Source: an uncultured bacterium (GTDB taxonomy: Bacteria > Verrucomicrobiota > Kiritimatiellia > CAIKKV01 > CAIJXV01). From it: 64,000 bases of DNA. The notes under the pieces were generated by a model. The model was not told the DNA's origin. It was given only the letters and a program-made list of their open reading frames with translations, and did not search any database. A program made the translations under genes and the position numbers. The DNA lies in the NCBI GenBank assembly GCA_903824675.1, contig CAIJXV010000020.1, forward strand, positions 47,293 to 111,292, in the 5' to 3' direction. Positions 18,452-27,600 of this stretch are shown here, one piece after another (position 1 is the stretch's first letter; every line of letters begins with the position of its first letter).

Positions 18452-19540
18452 CTACCAAGTGGCGGCCTTCTCCAGAAGAACTCGAGCCTCAACTTCAGAG
18501 TTCACGTCGGTGCTGATGTAGACCCCGTTCCAACCGAATTCCCTGACAAAGGGCTCGACTAACGAAGAAGGGTTTTCAAAAACCTGGGCAGACCGGCCGG
18601 AGGCGAAGACCGGTTTCCAGATGATGTCCCACCACGCCGGATCCGCGGCAAATTCATGGGGATTGCCTGCACCGGGGCTCCATTGAACCGCATCGAGACT
18701 GGGGACCAACTCCAAAAGGAGCTTCAAATGCCGAATGCAACTGGGACCATCCAGATGGTAGAGGGAAAAATCAGCGCGGGCACACTGCTTTTCCAAGTGC
18801 GGGCAGACAAACTCCGCGAACATGTCCGGCGAAATCATGGCGGAAAAATCACATTGAACCTTGACCGTCTTGCCCGGCCCCCAAATTCTGAAGGCGATGA
18901 ATGAATTTCCGTTGCGATCATCCTTGACCAACTCATAAATCGGATCGAAAGCCTGCCAGTAAATATCATCCAGTTGGTCCAGCAGGCGATGGATTTCATC
19001 GGGGCAATCGACCAGGAAAGTCAACAGTTCCTCTGTCCCGAAGAGACAGGCCAGAATATCCAAGCCCTCAACCAGGTCGGGCAGACCGACCAGATACTTC
19101 CCCTGCCCCGCCGTCAAATAGCGCCGGGTGGCGTCGAGGGTCCACAGCCAGTATGGGTTGTCGAACAGCATTTTGAGGTCGACTTTGGCCGGATCCTTGA
19201 AACAGGTTTTGTACCAGACCGTGGTTTCGGCGAAATCGGGCTCCGAGCCGGTGAAGAGCGCAAGACTCCCCGGCCCCAGGTAGGTGGTGAGGTAAGGATA
19301 GGCGAGCCCCCCGCGGAACGTCTTGGCGGCTTCCGCTTCAAACGCGGAGGCGATACAATCCATGTCCATCCATTTGTCCAACATCGTTTTCGGTTCTTTT
19401 GCCGGCGGGGCAGAAAGGGGCTTTTGACGGGGCGCGGTAATGGATAGAGCGGGAATCGCTGGAGTTTGCTGTTTCCACCAGGCGGCGAGTGAATCCCTGA
19501 TGACATCCCAATCTTCTTCACAATATCTGAGCCGGGTCAT
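18452..19540 (-). CDS. Uroporphyrinogen decarboxylase-family protein
   Basis: A 362-residue TIM-barrel protein of the URO-D superfamily, which includes HemE and corrinoid-dependent methyltransferases such as MtaA and CmuA. The segment HLDGPSCIRHLKLLLELVPSLDAVQWSPGAGNP is characteristic of the non-HemE members found in anaerobic and PVC bacteria. No heme genes are adjacent, and the N-terminus lacks the HemE signature, so a methyl-transfer role or an unknown small-molecule role is more likely than decarboxylation. The start is ATG 19540 with GGAG nine bases before; ATG 19546 is the alternative. It converges on the GH78 gene. Confidence 0.78.
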   Translation of the reverse strand: MTRLRYCEEDWDVIRDSLAAWWKQQTPAIPALSITAPRQKPLSAPPAKEPKTMLDKWMDMDCIASAFEAEAAKTFRGGLAYPYLTTYLGPGSLALFTGSEPDFAETTVWYKTCFKDPAKVDLKMLFDNPYWLWTLDATRRYLTAGQGKYLVGLPDLVEGLDILACLFGTEELLTFLVDCPDEIHRLLDQLDDIYWQAFDPIYELVKDDRNGNSFIAFRIWGPGKTVKVQCDFSAMISPDMFAEFVCPHLEKQCARADFSLYHLDGPSCIRHLKLLLELVPSLDAVQWSPGAGNPHEFAADPAWWDIIWKPVFASGRSAQVFENPSSLVEPFVREFGWNGVYISTDVNSEVEARVLLEKAATW

Positions 19541-19721
19541 ATTCATTTTCTCCAAAACGGCTGGTTTTCCAACAAGAACAGTCTCGAAAATGGCAACAAG
19601 GACAGCAGGTTATTAGTTTCCCGGCGCATAATCAAGGCGCTGATTCACCTTTACCCATCTTCCCTCCCTCTGTGGGGGCAGACAATGGCCGCCCTTCCCC
19701 GGCTCCCCCGAAGGGCGTCTC

Positions 19722-20306
19722 TCACCGTGCAGGGTCGGACGGTTGGTTCTGTAATGATTTGAGTTGATTCTTCATTCTGAGATCGTGCAAACGTTGGGCA
19801 ATCTGCGAATAGGTCTCATTCAGTCTCCGGATTCGGTCCTGAAGGTGCGTGAGTTCAGACTCGCGGGTCGAGGCTAGCACATACGCGGATCGCCACCTAT
19901 TCTCCGATTCCTCCAGCGCACGGATCATTCGCATGAGTTCGCCGTGTCGTTGGCGCAGAGCATCATCCCCGAAGACGGAGGAGAGTGAATTCGTATTGGT
20001 GACGATGGGGTGCGTCGCTTCAAGCAGGAGCAACTCCTGTTCAAACCGTTCCCGTTCTCCAACAACGAATTCCAGTCTTTCGACTTCAGCCTTGGATCGC
20101 GCTTTGACCACATGGATTTGATTAAGTCGTTCGTATTCAATTAAATCGTCTTCCGCACTTCGGATTTCCTCCTCTAGCATCGCGAGATCATTTTTGCATA
20201 TTGAGATGAGATTTGTGGCGGATCGAGTCTCTGCCGATTCGTCCAAAACTCGTGAGCATCCACAAGCCAGCAGGCAGAGGCAAAAGCCTATTTGAATTAA
20301 TTTCAT
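19722..20306 (-). CDS. Hypothetical coiled-coil lipoprotein
   Basis: A 194-residue protein I do not recognise. The N-terminus is a signal peptide ending in LLACGC, a lipobox that predicts lipid attachment to a membrane facing the periplasm. The rest is rich in Glu, Leu and Arg with long heptad-like stretches around residues 40-95 and 120-180, separated by a Ser/Thr/Asn turn, which suggests two antiparallel helices. AAGGGG lies five bases before the ATG. Base composition is somewhat lower in GC than the metabolic genes nearby, in keeping with an accessory region. Confidence 0.7.
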   Translation of the reverse strand: MKLIQIGFCLCLLACGCSRVLDESAETRSATNLISICKNDLAMLEEEIRSAEDDLIEYERLNQIHVVKARSKAEVERLEFVVGERERFEQELLLLEATHPIVTNTNSLSSVFGDDALRQRHGELMRMIRALEESENRWRSAYVLASTRESELTHLQDRIRRLNETYSQIAQRLHDLRMKNQLKSLQNQPSDPAR

Positions 20307-20343
20307 TTCATCCCCTTGCAGAACGTATTATTTCGGGCCAAAA

Positions 20344-20622
20344 CTACCCGCCATCAGAGTGTCCGGCCTTACTTTCGGGTTTCCGACTGCCATGCTTTCC
20401 GATGAAGATCATGAGCGGAATCAAGACAGTCGCCCAGACCAGGGAGACTGCCAGAAATCCGAGCGCAATCATCCAAGGGGTCAAAGCCGCAATAAGGGTT
20501 TCCGCTATATCCCGCCGGATCAGCCACCAAACCACAGAAAAGACCATTGACGCGCCAAACAAGCGAATGAGCATCCGCTTCCACTTTGGCCATTCGGGTC
20601 CCTCTACCCCATGGGCTGGCAT
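20344..20622 (-). CDS. Small two-helix membrane protein
   Basis: A 92-residue protein of unknown function. Two hydrophobic helices are visible, one around FGASMVFSVVWWLI and one around MIALGFLAVSLVWATVLIP, with a basic cytoplasmic-type N-terminus and a charged C-terminal tail. The start is taken as ATG 20622, with AAGGA five bases upstream; two residues earlier is another ATG. It follows the brnA antitoxin gene by about 86 bases on the same strand, but I see no reason to link the functions. Confidence 0.55.
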   Translation of the reverse strand: MPAHGVEGPEWPKWKRMLIRLFGASMVFSVVWWLIRRDIAETLIAALTPWMIALGFLAVSLVWATVLIPLMIFIGKHGSRKPESKAGHSDGG

Positions 20623-20708
20623 GACCATCCTTCAAATTCCTTTTGTGGATATCAAATTCACCAGACTATGGTGTCTGACGCCATCATTGGACGGGTTTAT
20701 TTTATGGT

Positions 20709-20975
20709 TCAATGGGAATGGGCTTCGACATAGGACCGAAGAACGGCGTTGATCCGAGTTTGGTAACCTCGCCCCTGTTTTCGGAACCAGGCCACAACAC
20801 TGGGATCTAAACGAATGGAAAGAGCGGATTTCTTCTCCGGCATCCGGATGACCATTTTTCGAAAAACAGACCGGTCAATGGGCGGGATATCGGAGAAGTC
20901 GATGTCCGTGTCCTTCATGCGGCGAAGCCGCTGCCAATCAGTTCCCGATTTCTTCTGTATAGATATTTTGTTCAT
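20709..20975 (-). CDS. brnA: BrnA-type antitoxin
   Basis: An 88-residue DNA-binding antitoxin. It has the BrnA pattern of an N-terminal toxin-binding part with TDWQRLRRMKDTDIDFSDIP, then a ribbon-helix-helix-like C-terminus with ALSIRLDPSVVAWFRKQGRGYQTRINAVLRSYV. BrnA binds the BrnT ribonuclease and represses the operon. The ATG at 20975 lies inside the 3' end of the upstream brnT reading frame, overlapping it by 38 bases, so the two are translationally linked. The frame itself is intact although the toxin gene is frameshifted. Confidence 0.88.
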   Translation of the reverse strand: MNKISIQKKSGTDWQRLRRMKDTDIDFSDIPPIDRSVFRKMVIRMPEKKSALSIRLDPSVVAWFRKQGRGYQTRINAVLRSYVEAHSH

Positions 20976-21215
20976 GTCGACTTGCCTTACGGGCGGAGAT
21001 GATTCGAATGATGTCGGGGGCTGGCTCGGCGAAGACAACCACCGCAAGGATATCGCCTAACCATCCGATCCCCACCCATCGATCCTCTCCGTATGATTTC
21101 CTCTGATCCAGAAAGGTCACCATGGATACGCAAAGATCACCGGAACATCGGCAAAATCGATGCCGTGTGTCTGCCGGTTGATCCGGTTCTTCCCTTCATC
21201 CCATGTGAACTTCAT
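20938..21215 (-). pseudogene. brnT: BrnT-type toxin, frameshifted
   Basis: Two frames together give a full BrnT ribonuclease. The first, from ATG 21215, gives MKFTWDEGKNRINRQTHG, then IDFADVPVIFAYPW, and hits TGA at 21117-21119. The second continues as VTFLDQRKSYGEDRW and ends RIISARKASRHEQNIYTEEIGN. The join is at TGGTGACC near 21120, where a single missing G would restore W-V-T. The toxin is therefore probably inactive unless a -1 slip or a sequencing error explains it. No slippery heptamer is visible at the join. Confidence 0.82.
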
Positions 21216-21426
21216 CAAGGATAATGTATATACAACTCGTATCTACGTCAATTAATTTTGCATATGGCCCCGGAACGTGGGGAGCAAGACGAATTTCGAA
21301 GAAATAGGAGAATGCCTCGTATCCCGTTTGCGCGAAAAGAAAGATAGGTCAGCCACGCGTACCGGTCCTGACCTGGAATGAACCGCGTTGAACCCGCGAA
21401 GTCGAAGGATCTCCGGGGTGATTTTT

Positions 21427-21470
21427 CCGAAAGCCAGCCCATAGGTCTGGCTCTACTTTCGGAATCCCCA
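21427..21470. repeat. Dispersed palindrome, copy 2
   Basis: The element starts CCGAAAGCCAGCCCATAGG and ends ACTTTCGGAATCCCCA. It can fold with the outer arm CCGAAAG/CTTTCGG and the inner arm AGCCAG/CTGGCT. It is nearly identical to 21568-21611 and inverted relative to 5178-5198. Confidence 0.82.
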
Positions 21471-21567
21471 GTCCAGCCACACTACACGTACGGCTGGTTC
21501 CCCTGTTTGTAGTAGCGCCGCAAGAGGCGCGTATTTCCGGATGCGGGGCGGCCGGGACGGCTCGTTC

Positions 21568-21611
21568 CCGAAAGCCAGCCCATAGGTCTGGCTCTTCTTC
21601 CGGATTCCCCA
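21568..21611. repeat. Dispersed palindrome, copy 3
   Basis: Same element as 21427-21470, in the same orientation and 141 bases further on. It differs only at a few bases in the right arm (CTTCTTCCGGATT). Confidence 0.82.
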
Positions 21612-21725
21612 CCAGCGTAACTAAGAGGTCGGCAATATTTAATTCGTAATATACCTAGTCATTCTGCGGTTCTGTATTCGTCAATCTGCGGTTCGCCTCA
21701 GTTGCCGGTTACGGGTCGATCCCCA

Positions 21726-23492
21726 TCACCCACTCTTATCCCAAATCTCACGGGCCGTCGTATTCACGTTCTCTGGCTCCTCAACCCGAACGGTCACGGG
21801 GACGCGTCCCCAGTGGCGACTGGATCCCTCACCTTGTTGTTCCTTGCCGATATGAACCCGAAGAACAGGACTGGCTGTTCCTTCTGCCAGGCGCGTGAAC
21901 ACGGTTTGGAATCGATCAAAGGCCCCCGCCTCTGCCGAATCGCTCCCTGCAAAAATACACACCAGATAACCTTCATCCAACGCCGTCCGCGCACTCTGCA
22001 CGGCCAGCACCTGGTGCCGGGGGCTGTCTCCCATCGAAATCGAAATGACCCCCATCCCCTGCAATATCAGCTTTGCCCCCATCCCACCGGTTACAAATGC
22101 GGGGTCCACCAGAAATCGAATGCGTCGCTGAGTCGTTGCCACCAATCGGGCCGCTTCAAAAGGCGATACCGGATTGCTCACCAGCAAGGCCCCGCCTTCC
22201 AAGGGCATCCGCTCGCCTCCTTCCACGCGGACCCGGCAATAGGATCGGGTCACGATCAAAACCATGAAACGAATGAAAAAATCGGGCAGGGTCCAAAACG
22301 CGACCAGGGTCAACCCAAAAGTTAATCCACCCATCAAGACAAACCCTTCGCCGGCCGTCAGATTCAAGACAGAATTCAGTTTCACCAGGATCGCGGCGAG
22401 AATCACCCCAACCCACCCCAGGAAGCCGGCTGCCGCCAGGATTTCGCCCATGCGCTCGCGGGGTGCGCGGAATTGAATGAAGGCATCAACGGGAATAATG
22501 AACAACCCTGCGCCAATGCCGGCAACGAATACCCAGGCCGCGATCTGCCAGGGAACCGCTGGCACGAAACGCAACGCGGTCACGCTCATCGCCAATAGAA
22601 GGGCGCCGATAGGCACTATTCCAAACTCGATATTTCGTCCGGAAAGCCGGCCGGCCAGCAAAGCGCCCAGGGCGATCCCGACGGCCGCGAAGAAAAAGAG
22701 GTAACCGCTCTTTTCCTGAGTCCACTGGAGATGTTGCATGCCGTATGGGATCATGTTGAGCTGTAAATAGGCGCCCAACAGCATGAAATACCCCGAGGCC
22801 AGCACCGCCAGCAATAGAAACCGATCCTTGCGAATGGACCAGATCGTCGCGGCCAGATCCTTCAAAAACCAGATCGGGAATCGCCGGGTACTCTCCCCGC
22901 GCGGAGTCGGCCCCATCCTCGTCGAACAAAGCCATCCGAGCACGGCGATCCCCACGCAGATCCATTGCGCATGCCGATAATCGAGGCCCATCAGGTTGGC
23001 GCTCCAGGGCGCCAGGGCGGTCCCCAGGATGATCGCCACGTAGGTGAACATCACCAACAGTCCATTGGCCCGCGACAATTGATCCCGGGGCACCAATTCC
23101 GGAATGACCCCATATTTGGAGGGGCTGAACAATGAACTGTGCGCCGACATCAGGAACAGCGCCGCATACAAAACATCCGGCCGTCGCAGATAAAAGCCGG
23201 TTAGGGCCACGACCATCACCACCATTTCCAAGACCTTCGCCGTCACGATGATCGTCCGCTTACGGTACCGATCGGCCAGCCACCCGGCCCAGGGGGTGAA
23301 GATCAGGAACGGCAGGGCAAAAAAGGCGCCCGCCTTGAAAACCACGTCATTGGCCGATTGCCCCCCTAAAACGCTTATCAGAAAGAATATGACGAATAAC
23401 TTGAAGACATTGTCATTCAGCGCGCCCAAAAATTGGGTGGCATTCAACCAATGAAATGACGCAGAAAATCCAACTGGTTTTTCCGTTCGCAT
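21726..23492 (-). CDS. MFS lysophospholipid transporter-like protein with degenerate acyltransferase domain
   Basis: A 588-residue fusion. Residues 1-400 are a 12-helix MFS transporter of the LplT type, starting with FHWLNATQFLGALNDNVFKLFVIF, a signature of lysophospholipid flippases. Residues from about 410 resemble the PlsC/Aas acyltransferase, but the catalytic HxxxxD is replaced by NPVSPFE near residue 438 and the FPEG block by FAGSDS near 514. The acyl-ACP synthetase domain of Aas is absent. The protein may move lysophospholipids without reacylating them. It follows apbE by 57 bases but is probably functionally separate from the hydrogenase genes. Confidence 0.85.
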   Translation of the reverse strand: MRTEKPVGFSASFHWLNATQFLGALNDNVFKLFVIFFLISVLGGQSANDVVFKAGAFFALPFLIFTPWAGWLADRYRKRTIIVTAKVLEMVVMVVALTGFYLRRPDVLYAALFLMSAHSSLFSPSKYGVIPELVPRDQLSRANGLLVMFTYVAIILGTALAPWSANLMGLDYRHAQWICVGIAVLGWLCSTRMGPTPRGESTRRFPIWFLKDLAATIWSIRKDRFLLLAVLASGYFMLLGAYLQLNMIPYGMQHLQWTQEKSGYLFFFAAVGIALGALLAGRLSGRNIEFGIVPIGALLLAMSVTALRFVPAVPWQIAAWVFVAGIGAGLFIIPVDAFIQFRAPRERMGEILAAAGFLGWVGVILAAILVKLNSVLNLTAGEGFVLMGGLTFGLTLVAFWTLPDFFIRFMVLIVTRSYCRVRVEGGERMPLEGGALLVSNPVSPFEAARLVATTQRRIRFLVDPAFVTGGMGAKLILQGMGVISISMGDSPRHQVLAVQSARTALDEGYLVCIFAGSDSAEAGAFDRFQTVFTRLAEGTASPVLRVHIGKEQQGEGSSRHWGRVPVTVRVEEPENVNTTAREIWDKSG

Positions 23493-23549
23493 CCGTACCT
23501 GCCTTTTTACCTTGATGGGTCCCCTGTGATCATCAGGTTCTCGGACCCG

Positions 23550-24602
23550 CTATTGGATGGGTTCAAAGGGCGGGAATCGCGAACTGGGAATGACCTTAAA
23601 CTGATCAACGCTGGTGCGAACAATAAACAAAGCGGCATAATCCGGCCGCTGTTCAATCCACTCCAATCCCCGCTCGGGGCCCATCACGAACAGCGTCGTA
23701 GCCAAGCCGTCGGCAAGCAGCCCGCAGGGAGCGATCACCGTAACACTGGCCAGTTGATGACGGATGGGACGGCCTGACACAGGATCCAAAATATGCGAAT
23801 AGACCTGTCCCTCTGCATCTTTGAAATAATTATACATATCGCCCGAGGTTGAAAGCGCCCTGCCGGAAAGAGAAACCACGGCGCTCAAATCCGTTCCTCG
23901 GGGAGAATCGTAGAGGGGCCTGGCCACCCCCACCCGCCACGGCTTGCCTTCCGCATTGCACCCAAATGCCATAATCTCCCCGCAAACCGAAACGAACACG
24001 TTCGGATAACCCCGTTGGCAAAGAACCCGCGCGGCTTCATCTGCCCCATATCCCTTGGCCACCGCGCTCAGATTCAATTTAAGGAGGGGAATATCCTTTT
24101 GGAGTTCATCGAGAGAGGTGACCGTTAAATGGCGGGCACCGCTCTGGCTGAGGCAATCCTGAATTTCTTTTTCAGAGGGGGGGCTGAACTTACGGCCGTC
24201 CGGACCGAAACCCCAGAGATTGATCAGTCCAGCCAACGTCGGGTCAAAGACACCTCCGGAATCACGGTGCAGCACGAGCGAATGACGAACCACTTTGGCG
24301 AATTCGACCGATACTTTGAAGGGCGCCAGAGACGTGCTGTTGTTAAAACGGGAAAGTTCGCTATCCGGACGATAGTGCGACATTTCCCGGTTAATCTCGT
24401 CAAACCTTTTTTCAACCACCGCCCGTAATTCTGACGCGAGGGCGTCATCCTGGGCTACTCCGGCTATTTTCACCAGGTAAGTGGTTCCCATGGTGCGGCC
24501 CTCCCAAGTCAAGAGCGAAGGCGCACTGGGCAGCTCTTCCCCCATGGCGACTGATAGAAGTCCCACAGAAAAAGCGCATAAGATCCATCGAAAACAATAC
24601 AC
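23550..24602 (-). CDS. apbE: FAD:protein FMN transferase (ApbE)
   Basis: A 350-residue exported enzyme that attaches FMN covalently to a threonine of target proteins outside the cytoplasm, with FAD as donor. Residues 1-21 form a signal peptide. The family pattern is complete: GRTMGTTYLVKI near the N-terminus, FDPTLAGLINLWGFGP, LNLSAVAKGYGADEA, and the metal-binding C-terminal stretch ISTSGDMYN-like (ALSTSGDMYNYF), then HILDPVSGRP and ADGLATTLFVMG. It follows the 1690-residue secreted protein by 24 bases, which makes that protein its probable target; its N-terminus carries a matching relaxed acceptor motif. Confidence 0.95.
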   Translation of the reverse strand: MYCFRWILCAFSVGLLSVAMGEELPSAPSLLTWEGRTMGTTYLVKIAGVAQDDALASELRAVVEKRFDEINREMSHYRPDSELSRFNNSTSLAPFKVSVEFAKVVRHSLVLHRDSGGVFDPTLAGLINLWGFGPDGRKFSPPSEKEIQDCLSQSGARHLTVTSLDELQKDIPLLKLNLSAVAKGYGADEAARVLCQRGYPNVFVSVCGEIMAFGCNAEGKPWRVGVARPLYDSPRGTDLSAVVSLSGRALSTSGDMYNYFKDAEGQVYSHILDPVSGRPIRHQLASVTVIAPCGLLADGLATTLFVMGPERGLEWIEQRPDYAALFIVRTSVDQFKVIPSSRFPPFEPIQ

Positions 24603-24626
24603 GATCGGACATCCTTTCCGCCCTCT

Positions 24627-27600
24627 TCAAGGAACACTGATCATATAGAAGGCGCTGGCGGTGGAAACCGTATCGGTATAACAGTTGATGGGGGCAGAGT
24701 CAACAATCCCTGACTGCAACGGGGTGAATCCGGCGGTCAGGTCGGTGGACTTATGCAGGGTATAGGTTTTTCCCGACACGCTGTACCAGCGGATGACGAA
24801 TTGACCACTCCCGGCCCCGGGCAACGAATTGACCACGCTGATCGCAAAGCGGGAAGACGGGTCAGTGGGTTGTGTGCCAGCCAGGTATTCCTCCAAATTA
24901 GACAAACCGTCCTGGTCAAAATCGTCGTCGGCCCGAACATCCCAAACCGTGTATAAGGAATCATTGGGGTTGGCATCCGCGATCTGTTGGTCGGTCGCGT
25001 CAGGAATCCCGTTCAGGTTAATGTCATTGGGACTGGCGTTAATAATGCCCAAGCCGGCTTCGTCTTCTGCTGTTAGAACAACTCCTCCCTGAGCGCGGAC
25101 CCGCAGTCCCTGCGTCAGATTCGGCAGACTTAGGCTGGTGACCGGGGTAAGTGGGTCGGAGACATTGACAACCTCCCCCTGATTTCGAGCATCCACCAGA
25201 TACGTGTAAGGACCGGACGAGGCGATGCCGAATCCGGGGCCCGAAAATGATTGAACCAAGGTGGGCCCCGCAGGATTGGTAATGCTCAACGTCCGGATGG
25301 TGGCCTTTCCGTCACCCACATAGGCAAAGTTACCATTGACGCTGACCGTGACAACGGGATCCGGCGCGGTGGAGAACGTGCCAATCGTACCCAGGTTGGC
25401 GTTATTCAGGATGCGAAGTCCGGAGCCTCCGCACGCGGCAAAAATATGGTCGGCATTGGCGGCCAAGTCGAATACATAACCCGGGAAGGTGTTGGTCGCC
25501 AATTGAACCGGACTCGCCGGATTGGAAACATCCAGCAGATTAATCCGTCGCCCGTCGGTCATGGCCAGGCGAGATCCCGAAAGCGCCAGTCGGCGAATGG
25601 TCACCAATCCGGCGCCGACATCGGCGCCGACCAGGCTGGGAGATGCGGGATTGGCCACATTGTAAATTTTTAATCCGCCCAGCGCCTCGGCCACATAAGC
25701 CAGCGACCCCGCGACGATCAGGCATCTGGGATTGGTCGAAGCAGGCACCGTGGTCATCCAGTCCGGTGCGGATAGGTTGGTCAGACTGTGAACCTGAAGC
25801 CCCGCCTCATCCGCAGCCACCCATAAAGTTGGCCCCGACATCTCGGCATCCACGGCGCGAATGCCGGTCCGGTAAAGGGCCAGGGGCTGGGGAGACATCG
25901 GCGAAGAGATGTCCAATGAACGACACCCGGCAAATCCGGCGGCCACATAGAGCGTATCGCCTGCCACAGCGACATCGTAGGCTTCATCCCCCACCGCGGT
26001 GGTCGATTGAAGCGCCAAGGTCGTCGCATTCAGGGTCAGCAGACCGGCCGCACCGGCTGCGACATAGAGGGCCGAATCCGAACCGGAGACCGCCAACCCG
26101 CGGCCGGACGCCGACAACAGGGTATTGGTCACCATGGCCGGCGTGGCGGGCGCGGAAATATCGACACGATACAGACCGGCGTTACCATCAGCGATCAGCG
26201 CGGCACCGGGAACGGCCGTCAGCGCCAGGCCGGCGGTGATCTGGCTCAAGGCACCGGTGATCGTCATCGCGGCGGGGTTGGCGGCATGGAGGTTCTGTAA
26301 TCCGACCTGACCATCGAGCACCAACAGGCGCGGCACGGTAATGGCAAGCGCCTGGGCGGGACCGGTGGTCTGATAAGCACCGGCCAGTATCGGCGCGGAA
26401 GGACTGCTCACATTGAGAACCCGGACTCCGCGGAAACCATCGGCCACGTAAAGCAAATGGCCATCGAGGGCGACTCGGCGCGCAAAACCGGAGGTATCAA
26501 AAGTGGCGCGGTGAAGCGGCAGGGTGGGTGTTGAAACGTCCACGATCTGCACGCCCGCCACCCCGGCGGCCGCATACACCCAGTTGTTCGAGACGACGAG
26601 ATCCTCGAGGATACCCGGCAGACGAATCGCACCCACGCGAATCGGCACGGCAGGGACCAGCGCGTCCCAGATTTCAAGGGACGCTCCGCACCCGAGATAA
26701 ACATATCGTCCCGAAACGGCCACGGAAGAACAACGGCCACCCAGGGAGCCGGCAACCCCCACCGATCGGGCGGTGAAACTCGACGCGTCTACGGTGACCG
26801 GTGCGGTCGCAATGCCGGCCAGATTCGTGATACCATTGATCACCGTAACGGCTTGAAGCGTCCGCGCACCTATCGCCGCTCCGAAAGTGGGCCAGGCCAG
26901 CCAAATCCGTGTCGTTTCACCCGGAACCAGAACATCGACCGTCTGGGAGGCCAACACCTCCCCGGTGGTGGCATCCCTGAGTAGGACCAGACAGGTGGTT
27001 GCTGTATTTCCACTGTTGGTCAGATTAACAAAAACTCCCAGCGCGTCGCCTGATTGCACCGTGCCGTCCGGTTCCACTGCGGTTACGGCCACGGACGGAA
27101 TGAGCGGTATGGTTGGGTTCACGGTGGTTAGTTCCAACGCGAATCCGGCCGTAGAATTGGTGACCGCCGCCAGATGCAGTTCTGCAGTCATCAGGTTGCG
27201 CCCGCGGACCAGCGAGGACGTCGGCACCGTAAATCCAATATAGTTGGTCGCATCGGCGCCTGACACCGTATTGCTGGCCAATGTGCCGTAGTTCACGGCG
27301 CCCGCAGGCATATTCTGGCGGGTCAGTTCAGTTCCGTTGAGATAGACGACCACACCATGTGTCCCCAGAACGCGCCCCGTGGCTGTGAAGGGGGTGAAAT
27401 CCAAAGTGAACTCGCGGCGAAAATAGGTGGTCACATAACGGTTACTGGAACTACCGCCATAATCCAGAGTGGTCGCAATGCTGGGAAGCGCATAACCCAG
27501 CGGGGCGGCACCGAATCCCCAGAATCCATCGTAGTAGTCGGACGTTTTCCAAGGGGCGGCGGAAATGTTGAGCCCTTTATCCAAAAACTTCCAGAGGGAC

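Larger units (their letters stand above)
21216..21725. other. Intergenic region with palindromic repeats
   Basis: About 510 bases without a gene. It contains two copies of a 44-base hairpin element (listed separately). Minus-strand open frames here are made of these repeats and contain no known domain. The part near 21640-21720 holds two short GTCAATCTGCGGTT-like and TCATTCTGCGGTT-like stretches; one similar stretch occurs at 13479. Confidence 0.6.

Noticed and set aside
21349..21612. 87-residue minus-strand open frame
   Set aside because: It runs through two copies of the palindromic repeat and contains the same Pro-Asp-Leu-Trp-Ala segment twice for that reason.
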